Source of the DNA: Isoetes taiwanensis
Taxonomy: Eukaryota; Streptophyta; Lycopodiopsida; Isoetales; Isoetaceae
Assembly: GCA_021234155.1 (NCBI GenBank)
Contig: JAJEKV010000009.1
Span: 9,990,546-10,054,545, forward strand
Length of the DNA: 64,000 nucleotides
Reading direction: 5' to 3'
Shown one piece after another: positions 46,604 to 55,950 of this stretch (position 1 is the first letter of the stretch; the number at the start of each line of letters is the position of its first letter). The position numbers and the translations under genes are program-made. Below the pieces are notes generated by a model, which did not search any database, was not told where the DNA came from, and saw only the letters and a program-made list of their open reading frames with translations.

Positions 46604-47750
46604 ATGACACATGTGATTCCATCACAGCTAGGTTCTCTTCAAAGACTTAGAGGACTTGATTTAAGTGACAATGGACTTTCAGGCCTGATACCTTTTTCTA
46701 TAGGCCAATGTAGTTCTTTGGAGTTGTTCGATGCTAGCAACCAAAATCTGTCAGGAAACATTCCAGATACTTTTACGGGGCTTTTGAATCTTCAAGTACT
46801 GTCCCTTGCAAATAACCGTTTAAACGGTAGTATATATACTGGATTGAGTCAAATTTCGAACTTGCAAGTGCTAGACTTGAGAGGGAATATGTTCATTGGG
46901 AAAATACCTGCAACTTTTGGTGCTTTAGTGCAACTATCTACACTTTTTCTTTCAAATAATCCATTAACTGGTGATATTCCTAGTGAATTTGGTAACTGCA
47001 CTGCTCTTTCTGTTCTAGAAATAGAACACACCAAGATAGAGGGGCCTGTACCAAAGGAGATTGGAAATCTTTCAAGTTTGCAGAAGTTAAAACTTGAACG
47101 GCAATGCACTTTCAGGCAACATACCTGAGGCGCTCGTTGGTTGTAAGAGGCTTATGTACCTGGACCTTGCAAACAATCAGCTGGATTGTTCTATTCCTTC
47201 TGAGCTAGGGTTGTTGACACAACTTGTTGAGCTACACTTGGAAGGAAGTTCCTTGGGCAATGATATCCCCCTGACACTTGCCAAGCTTGTTAATTTGCAG
47301 GTGCTTGATCTTTCAAGAAACAACCTCACAGAAGCCATTTTGTCCGAGCTTGGGAATCTACCCTCCCTCAAGGTGTTTGATGTTGCAATTCTCTTGGGAA
47401 AAAATTTGGTTCTAATTCATTTGAACATAATCCTCATCTATGTGGCAGACCATTGGGAAGTTGTTCTCGGAAGCGTGGAGTACATCTCAGCAGAACTGCC
47501 ATTGTAATTATTGCGATGGGCACTTGGAGTTCTATTCTGTATTTGCAGTTCTGTCATATGTATCCTATGCTGCTATATTTTCAGACCAAAGGATATTGAG
47601 AGACCACCAAGGGAAGTGACCATTTATCAGCCCAATGAAAACCAGCCAATGCAGCACATCATTGCATTGGGAACGGCTACAGCCTTGGCATTCCTTCATA
47701 CTCAGTGCTCTCCTCGTATTGTACATAGGGATGTGGCTTGTAACACATGA
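46604..47750 (+). pseudogene. LRR receptor-like kinase pseudogene
   Basis: Extracellular LRR plus transmembrane segment plus the start of a kinase. At 46604-47110 about seven LRRs are read (LRGLDLSDNGLSGLIPFSIG, LQVLSLANNRLNGSI, LSTLFLSNNPLTGDIPSEFG). A frameshift near 47098 moves to a second block (NALSGNIPEALVGC, LVELHLEGSSLG, LQVLDLSRNNLTEAI). A third frame follows a stop at 47505 and has a hydrophobic helix ([19 protein letters not shown]) and the kinase piece [13 protein letters not shown] with IVHRDV. Everything after HRD (DFG, APE and the C-lobe) is lost. It is clearly dead but was once a plasma-membrane receptor. Confidence 0.88.
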
Positions 47751-47760
47751 AAATTTGGGT

Positions 47761-48188
47761 AGGCTGGAGAAAGGAATGGAAATAAGGGCCTTGTGCATGA
47801 AGAACAACTTAATGAACAAATTAGTTGCATCATCCTCTCATTTTATCGCCATTAAAATGACTGCTGCGATAGAGCATGGAAAAGACATTGGATTTTAAAA
47901 AACATGGTCTTTTTGCATGTACACGTTTCACATGTTTGCATATGCTCCATCAGCCAGGCAAAGGGTAGGTTGGAGAAAGAGAACAAAGATAAGGCTCTTG
48001 TGCATGAAGAGCAGTTCAATGAACAAATTAGTTGCACTACCCGCTCAAGTTAATGCCAAATTATTTCCAGTGACATGAATGCTACTATAGAGCACAGAAA
48101 ATCACATTGGATTTAAAAAGCATGATGGGCTTTTTGCACATCTCTCTTGTTTGTATATGTCCCATCAGCCGGGCAAGCAAAATGGTAG
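47761..48188 (+). repeat. Diverged tandem duplication, about 205-bp unit
   Basis: AGGCTGGAGAAAGGAA...GTGCATGAAGAACAA...AATGAACAAATTAGTTGCA and the later CATCAGCCAGGCAA are repeated from 47966 with roughly 80-85% similarity by eye. Confidence 0.7.
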
Positions 48189-48340
48189 TCATGGGGCAAT
48201 TTTAATGCTACTGCGATCTTTGATTTGGCAGATCTTGGTTACTAGATAGCTCAAAGAATCATTCAGGCAGCAGACCCATTACGACTGATGCAAGAGATAA
48301 ATCAAAATATTCCCAACTTGCTGTCCTCTTTGTCGCGCAT

Positions 48341-48712
48341 AAAGGTACTAATGTAATGATTGCAAATGAAAGCTGTGGGCATGTTCCATTATTTAACCCC
48401 TATCACATCCATTTAAGCTAAAGCTTCACTTATAGTATGTAACATGCTTATAGGTGCATTTATGATCTTTTTGTTGTCTGGCCATGGCCTGAGACTGGAA
48501 ATATTGAGCTTGTGTTTTTTTATGTAGTAGAGGTACTAACGTAATAATAATTTGCAAATGAAAGTGTTCAACATGCTTCAATATTTCAACTCCTATTACA
48601 TTTACTTGAGTTAAAGCCCCACTTATAGTGTATAATATGCTTCTAGATGCATTTTGTGTTCTATTACGGCGGTGGTGGCCATGGGTCTGAGACGAGAAAT
48701 CTATTGTTCATT
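48341..48712 (+). repeat. Second diverged tandem duplication, about 190-bp unit
   Basis: GGTACTAATGTAAT...GCAAATGAAAG...CACTTATAGT.TGTA...ATGCTT.TAG.TGCATTT...GGCCATGG occurs at about 48344 and again from 48531. Confidence 0.65.
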
Positions 48713-48719
48713 CTTTTTG

Positions 48720-50340
48720 CAGCTAAATGACACAGTCAAGGAAGAAATTGTTGCTAATTAGCGTTTGGTGCTAGCTGGAAGGAACTTGTTTGCCATCAAT
48801 GGTGGTTTAGTTAATGTGGAGACACTCGACATTTTCACATATTTTCATCCTTTCTGGTCAATCTTATGTTTAAGAAGAAAATTTGCCAATTTCATGAATA
48901 GAAACATCTACATCTACTGTGTGCATGATGGGTCAGCCAATGAGGGACTTTAACACTGTCAAAATAGTTAATCAAGCCAGCTGTTAGGGTTTTAGACTCC
49001 CTGGGATGTTGATCTTCGAAGTCTTTGAAAATAATCCAAGCGTTGGAGAACATGGTCAATATTGCTGTTATATAAATACTGAACCATGTTAATTCTCTGC
49101 TTGATGAAGCATTTTTTGAGCTGAATGACTTCATATGCCTATAAAGCAAGAGAGATCTATTTCTAGAAGCTCATCAAATGCTGAAACATAGATTGGGTCC
49201 TGGAAAAGACAGTGAAAGCATTCCCCTTATATTTCATAATATACAGGCAAGGACAAGGACAAGGACAAGTGAAGAGCAAGTGTTCTTCCCTTTCCACCAT
49301 TCCTAAGTTGCAAAGATGCCAAAGCATTCATTCCTAAGTTGCGAAGATGCCTTGGTGCGAATGCTTTGTGCCATGGGTCACTGACATGGAGATATGGAGG
49401 TGCCCTAAAACAATCCATGAGGCATGTCAAAGATGAATATCTTGTTGGCTAAGGAAACGGTCCATGGAAATGTCAACAAAATTACCTCAACAAAATTACC
49501 CTTGTAGAATCCATGTGTCTACCACATATATGTCCTACTTGAAATTAAACAAGTATTTACAAGGAATGTTGATATATTAAATTTCCAATACCAAATTAGT
49601 CAAACCTCAATGAGTACACGTATCAACTGACATTATCTTTGACAGAATTCGTCAAGCACATCCTAAGAAAAAAGACATTATCTTTGACAGAATTCGTCAA
49701 GCACATCTTAGAGGGCATCACCATCTACCGACTTCCATATTGCACATCGATTTTGAATAGTTCATATGCTGAACTATTCAAAACCCTAAACTGTTTAACA
49801 TAATACAATACAATTTCGATCTCAATCTCAGTTCCTATTTTAATTACTATAAACACATCAAAACTAAAAGTAAAGAAAAAGGAAATAACAAAAATATCTA
49901 CATGTCAAAACAACTCTAACACAACTAAAATGACGCATGCAAAATAAAACCTACGATAAAAAGATACTGCCTAAAGTGCAATAAGAACAATAAGAAATAC
50001 GTGGGACAAACAACAAACCTATTAACCAAGTACAAACAACACAAAGCAAAACCAAATCTCAAAATGGCAGTAGACATCAACAAGCACAAATCGTACGAAA
50101 AACTTCCGCATCGACCTCTTAGAACAGACCAAACGCACCCAAAGACAAAGACGGCTACAACAACCTCATATCCTGCCCTTCCAAAACTAGGAAATACTGG
50201 TTCCTTAAATGCAGGGTTAGGCTTTCAAATGGTTTGAAAAGCCGTAAAAAACAATTCAATTATCTTTTGGTATCCAATCACCTTGTCCTAATTATCCTGC
50301 GCCTTTATTTTCTATGGCATCTGGCGTGCCTTTTTGCTAG
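48720..50340. other. AT-rich non-coding stretch with small duplications
   Basis: (GGACAA)n at 49246-49268, a 40-bp near-duplicate (CATTCCTAAGTTGC.AAGATGCC) at 49299-49351 and a 46-bp duplicate (ACATTATCTTTGACAGAATT...) at 49629-49712. No gene is seen. Confidence 0.5.
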
Positions 50341-50548
50341 TTGAGGGTAAGAGTGTGTTTTTTTGTTATTAATAATAATAATAAAGATACAGAGAGTCCC
50401 CAGTGGGACAGATAGGAAGCATTAGGCCAATTATATGGGTTCTCTATGCATCAATGATGTGTGTACTAAGGGAAGTCCTATTCCACAACAACATAATGGT
50501 AGAGAGGCCCCATCTGGACAGTTACTCAGATTGCTTTTTCCACTAAAC

Positions 50549-51786
50549 TCAAGTTGTTCCACCATTAGACCTATCAAGAAAGTCTAGGTCCTCCGAACTC
50601 ATCCAGTGGCACTTAAAGTAGTTATAAAATCCTTCAATCTTACCAATTCTGTCCAATCCCTTATTGTAGCTCATCCCCATCTTCCTGTGGTGGGACAATG
50701 CCATTAAAGCAACTTCCTTATTGAAAAGACTCTTAAGTTTCTCAATAGAGATGGATTGCCCCCCCAAAGCGACATCGCATCGATGTCTCCATATAACCCA
50801 GAGAGCCACACTAAGCAGGGAGGCATCAGTACAATCTCTGTCTAAGATCATAACAACATTCGGCCATCCAAGTTGATGCATATGCAGGCTCATAAGAGGG
50901 CATACCCAATACCAGAACTCAATAATTCTTGGACAGAAGAAGAGATGTGAAAGAGATTCACTAGCCTGGCACCCAAGAGGACAAAGGTCTGTAGACACAA
51001 TTCCTCTATGGACCAGCTTTACTTTAGTGTTGAGACCTCCCTGGAGAGCCTCCCATCTAAAAAATTGTATTCTCCTAGAGCATAAGGTTTTCCAGGAGTT
51101 TGCTAAGAGGAGCTTAGCCGCGGATCCATTCACTTGAAGCCTAGCCTCTGCTTTAAGAGGAGAGTCATCACAAAGGGCCCGATATACACTTGCAACATTG
51201 TATGTCTCCTTACCTGCACAGGACCACTTTTCCTCAGGACCAGTAGACCCTAGGAGAAGCTTAACATTGCCTATAATTTTCCGTAGTATCTTTCTATCAC
51301 CCTCCCCTGCTCTTTGCACTTTGAGTCTAAATTCCGTCCAAGAGATCCATCTATCGTTTTTCCAAAGATGCTGCAATTTTAGGATCCCATGCTCTCGCCA
51401 TTTCTTAAAGATGCGAGGATGAACTAATGCCAAGGGACGTCCATTCTCTTCCCATACATGAATGTTCCAGAATATACTGGCTTTCCCAGCCTCTGGGGGA
51501 GCATACTGTTTGCACCTCCCTCCAAGCATGAAGAATACGCCTCATGACTGGGGAAGTGCCAGGGGCCACCTTAAAGTTACAAAAAGAGGCTCCTAGTTCA
51601 TCCCTAGGAAGAGATGGTTTGCCTTGGATCTTGCAGATCAAACCCGATTAACAAATGCCGGCGCGGGAGATGTACCCCTTGTAAAACTTCGCCCGGACAA
51701 ATCGGCGCCCGAGCTTGAGCCCGCATGAAAGGGTCCTTACATCCAATCCCTCCATCCCTTTTATCCCTACATAGCTTCGGGACCAA
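50549..51786 (-). pseudogene. LINE-D ORF2: C-terminal part with zf-RVT
   Basis: Three overlapping frames: RDKRDGGIGCKDPFMR at 51786-51604, then others from 51641 and 51529. The last is open for 326 codons and contains RRIQFFRWEALQGGLNTK and LCPLGCQASESLSHLFFC (zf-RVT), then ALWVIWRHRCDVALGG. It ends with an ordinary stop at 50549. Confidence 0.85.
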
Positions 51787-52096
51787 GCAACGTTAGCCAT
51801 ACCCCCAAATGAACTTTCTAATGATAACTTTGTATTTGATTATATATTCCTTTACGGGCTACCAAAGACCGGCGAGGAATATATGTGAGAGCCGGCGAAA
51901 AAGATTAGCAATCTGTTACTCTTCCCTCGCTGATGATAATCCTTTAGAGGACCATAACCCAACCTTTTTTCTAAGTTTGTCTAAAATAGGAGCCCAGAGA
52001 CCCTTCATATTATCTGAGACAGAGAGGGGCAAACCCAATAGCTTAACTGTTTCCCCTGCAGCCACGACTGGGAAGCCCAATCCATTAGCACGAGGG

Positions 52097-52989
52097 TCAA
52101 TATCTCCCTCTAAAGCCCATGAGCCCTATGCCTGATATAACCTCAAAAGCAATCAATATCTCACGAAAGGAATGAAAGCTGCCATCGTCATACCTGAGGA
52201 ACATAAAGGTGTCATCCGCATATTGCATGACTGTGAGTTTTTCGGCTTGATTCGGTAAAGCCAGGCCATTGATGCCCCCTTCCAATACTTTGAGATTAAC
52301 CATCCTTGTGAGAAGGTTGGCCATAATTAAAAAAAGGTATGGGGCAAGCGGGCAGCCCTGCCTAATACCCTTCCTGAGGTCAAAGAGACCAGAAGGTTCA
52401 CCATTAACCAAGACAGATGCAGAGGCAAATTTGTTCATTCCCATTGAGATGTCGATGAACTGCTTATTGAATCCCATGTGGCTCATCACTTCTCGCAGGC
52501 CATCCCACCTAAGGGAGTCATAGGCCTTTCTAAAATCCATCTTAATAAGTACACAATTTTGTCGTGTAGATCTGCACCAATGCATTCCTTCTCTAGCCGC
52601 TAGGTAATTGTCCAAAATATATCTACCTGGCAGAAAAGCTGATTGTTCCCTTCCAATAACCCCCGCTTAAGATAGGCTTAAGACTGCTTATTGAATCCCA
52701 TGTGGCTCATCACTTCTCGCAGCCATCCCACCTAAGGGGAGTCATAGGCCTTTCTAAAATCCATCTTAATAAGTACACAATTTTGTCGTGTAGATCTGCA
52801 CCAATGCATTCCTTCTCTAGCCGCTAGGTAATTGTCCAAAATATATCTACCTGGCAGAAAAGCTGATTGTTCCCTTCCAATAACCCTGTTTAAGATAGGC
52901 TTAAGACGGTTGGCGATGCCTTTCATGATTACCTTATATAAGACATTTGTTAGTGCAATGGGACGCCACTCCCCAAGTGATTGAGGTCT
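52097..52989 (-). pseudogene. LINE-D ORF2: remainder of the RT with a 224-bp duplication
   Basis: SRPQSLGEWRPIALTNVLYK and SAFLPGRYILDNYLAAREG lead into MDFRKAYDS, then the segment is repeated. The second reading continues SLRWDGLREVMSHMG, GIRQGCPLAPYLF and YADDTFMF. About ten residues expected between the two RT parts (the usual LIPK block) are missing at the array. Catalytic Asp residues are present, but the enzyme is destroyed. Confidence 0.85.
52459..52906 (-). repeat. Tandem duplication, 224-bp unit, within LINE-D RT
   Basis: ACTGCTTATTGAATCCCATG begins at 52459 and again at 52683. The two copies are nearly identical, differing by a few single-base indels (CGCAGGCC/CGCAGCC; AAGGGAG/AAGGGGAG; CCCCCGC/CCCTG). 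Confidence 0.88.
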
Positions 52990-54414
52990 AGACAACAACC
53001 AGTGTACCAGCCCCAGTGTACATGGAAGCCAATTTTTACTAGTGCATACTCACACAATTATTGTGGAGCTTATCCTGCTGCCTTATGGCAGACAAAGTGG
53101 AGGACACGTATAGGCACAAGTTCTACCACGTCGGGGATCATGGCCGTATAACCCCAGTAACCAACTCCCAAATATAAATATACACTGACCGGGTTTGAAC
53201 CCCCGACCAAGTGCACATTTATTTTGGCATTGCTAGGCCTATACCAACTCACCACACATCCGTTGGGCAAAACTTTAGCCATACATGCACACTTTGTAGG
53301 CAGGATAGAATCCCGCCTCAGGAAGTGGGGAAATTTTTAGACAACAACCAGTATACCAACCCCAGTGTACATGGAAGCCAATTTTTACTAGTGCATACTC
53401 ACACAATTATTGTGGAGCTTATCCTGCTGCCTTATGGCAGACAAAGTGGAGGACACGTATAGGCACAAGTTCTACCACGTCGGGGATCATGGCCGTATAA
53501 CCCCAGTAACCAACTCCCAAATATAAACATACACTGACCGGGTTTGAACCCCCGACCAAGTGCACATTTATTTTGGCATTACTAGGCCTATACCAACTCA
53601 CCACACATCCGTTGGGCAAAACTTTAGCCATACATGCACACTTTGTAGGCAGGATAGAATCCCGCCTCAGGAAGTGGGGAAAATTTTAGACAACAACCAG
53701 TATACCAGCCCCAGTGTACATGGAAGCCAATTTTTACTAGTGCATACTCACACAATTATTGTGGAGCTTATCCTGCTGCCTTATGGCGGATTAAAAGTGG
53801 AGGACACGATAGGGCACAAGTTCTACCACGCTGGGGATCATGGCCGTATAACCCCAGTAACCAACTCCCAAATATAAACATACACTGACCGGGTTTGAAC
53901 CCCCGACCAAGTGCACATTTATTTTGGCATTACTAGGCCTATACCAACTCACCACACATCCGTTGGGCAAAACTTTAGCCATACATGCACACTTTGTAGG
54001 CAGGATAGAATCCCGCCTCAGGAAGTGGGGAAATTTTTAGACAACAACCAGTATACCAGCCCCAGTGTACATGGAAGCCAATTTTTACTAGTGCATACTC
54101 ACACAATTATTGTGGAGCTTATCCTGCTGCCTTATGGCAGACAAAGTGGAGGACACGTATAGGCACAAGTTCTACCACGTAAGCCAATTTTTACTAGTGC
54201 ATACTCACACAATTATTGTGGAGCTTATCCTGCTGCCTTATGGCAGACAAAGTGGAGGACACGTATAGGCACAAGTTCTACCACGTCGGGGATCATGGCC
54301 GTATAACCCCAGTAACCAACTCCCAAATATAAACATACACTGACCGGGTTTGAACCCCCGACCAAGTGCACATTTATTTTGGCATTACTAGGCCTATACC
54401 AACTCACCACACAT
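52990..54414 (-). repeat. Tandem array of about 349-bp units containing a tRNA-like SINE, inside LINE-D RT
   Basis: AGACAACAACCAG starts units at 52990, 53339, 53688 and 54039 (periods 349, 349, 351). The fourth unit is cut at 54180, and a fifth partial unit runs 54181-54414. On the minus strand each full unit has a D-arm-like TGGTGAGTTGGTATAGGCC and, about 35 bases later, GGGGGTTCAAACCCGG, a good pol III B box. The segment ends in GGTTGTTGTCTA, a plant-SINE-like 3' end. The probable SINE is 270 bp, and a 79-bp linker separates copies. Confidence 0.85.
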
Positions 54415-54415
54415 G

Positions 54416-55112
54416 CCGCTAGAGTTGGATGTAATGAGCAAGAGGACCAAGCTCCCCAAACAGCCTCCACAAAGTCTGGTCCAAGAGCATCCCAAAACTC
54501 CACAAAGAATTCAGGAGGGAAGCCATCAGGGCCTGGGGACTTACCAGAAGCCAGAGAGCATAGTACTTTAAATATCTCCTCTTCTCCCAATGGACGCAGA
54601 GGTTTGGTTGTCATCCGCGGTAATCTTATGTGCCCAATCAATGTGGGCCAACCAAAGAGAGATTTGAGATTGATACTTAAGATGGGAGATTATGCCGCTT
54701 TGAATTGAGCCTGAAAGTTGTCCCGAATAAATGCCTTGATAGCCCCGGGATCAGTAAGTATATTTTGACAGTTATCCTTAATTGAAGTGATACTGTTCTC
54801 TGCTAATCTGGCCCCTGCCATTCTAAAGAAGCACTTAGAGTTTTCATGATCAACCTCAGCGTACCACTTTGTTTTAGAACGAACCGCAGCCCCCCTAGCT
54901 TCCTCCTCCTCAATAGCTTTGGCTTTTGTTTCCAGTTCCTCCTCTAAGGATTGCTTGTCTCTGTTATGGGGATCAAGTAACAGATCCTGCTTGACTGCCC
55001 TTAGAAAATTATACACGACATTTTTTCCTTTCTTGAATTTCAAGAACTTTTCCTTGCCCCATTTCTTGATCCACATCTTCACAAGGCTGATCTTTTTAAC
55101 CCAAGCCTTCAT
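54416..55112 (-). pseudogene. LINE-D ORF2: linker and start of RT
   Basis: KMWIKKWGKEKFLKFKKGKN, AAVRSKTKWYAEVDHENSKCFF, then PLGEEEIFKVLCSLASGKSP and GPDGFPPEFFVEFWDALG, the first RT block. It ends SSCSLHPTLAA exactly where the tandem array begins. Confidence 0.82.
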
Positions 55113-55131
55113 GGAAGGGAGGCATTCCGTA

Positions 55132-55950
55132 TTAGTTAGAGAAGCCAGGAAAGTCCTGAAGGGTCTGACAGAATGCCTCCTTCCCTAGTAGGGAGGTATT
55201 AAACTTGAAAGGCACATTCCCTCCTCTTCTCTTAGAAGGAATACTCTCCAACACTAGCTTTTGTGGCACATGGTCAGAATGCAAGAAAGCAAGATCTCCT
55301 TCAACGTAGCATATGTCCATGAAGGAGGCTGTCCTATTAGCCATGTAGAACCTGTCCAGTAAGCAGTATACTCGGTCATGCCCCTTCTGTTTATTAGACC
55401 AGGAAAATCCAGCATTGGATGGAGGAATTAAGGAGAAGCCAACGCTGTTTAAAAGAGAGTTCCACGTAACTTCTTCATCATGTAGCAAATTCCTGTGTAG
55501 CCCAATTTTTTGATCCCATACATCTGTCATATTCAAATCCCCTCCAAGGATCCAGTTTTCAACTCCAATACCATGATGAGTTATCCAGAGCTCAATCTCT
55601 CTCCACATAGCTGCCCTCTCTGCAGGTATATTAAAGGCATAAATGTTGATGAGCCCCCACATACAGCTATTTGTTTCAAAAGTTACAACCTGCCATCTAC
55701 CACTTCCCCCTGCATATTGATACTTTTGGACTTGTCCCTTCCATAAGATACAAGTGTCTCCTTTAGTTCCTTCAGCCGCACAGCTAAAGGAGGAGTAGTT
55801 ACCTCCAATCCAACTGCCAATAGACCTGGCCTCAAAGTCTGGAAGTCTATGCTCCTGTAGAAGGATGACATCCGCCTTCATAGACCTGATAGCTGCTAAC
55901 ACTCTCCCACGTTTAAGAACACCCATGATGCCACGCAAATTCCATAATAA
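55132..55950 (-). pseudogene. LINE-D ORF2: endonuclease
   Basis: The frame directly follows the ORF1 TGA (55953-55951) without change. It reads LLWNLRGIMG, VILLQEHRLPD, LINIYAFNIPAER, LGGDLNMTDVWDQK, FSWSNKQKGHDRVYCLLDRFY and HSDHVPQ, covering the usual Asn, Glu, Asp and His motifs. It stops at 55132 after FPGFSN. Confidence 0.85.

Noticed and set aside
53211-54162. Repeated 83-105-codon frames in the 349-bp array
   Set aside because: They recur because the DNA recurs; the sequence has pol III SINE signals and no protein similarity.
52990-54414. True tRNA genes in the array
   Set aside because: D-arm and B-box-like parts exist, but the spacing and lack of a closed acceptor stem point to a SINE head.
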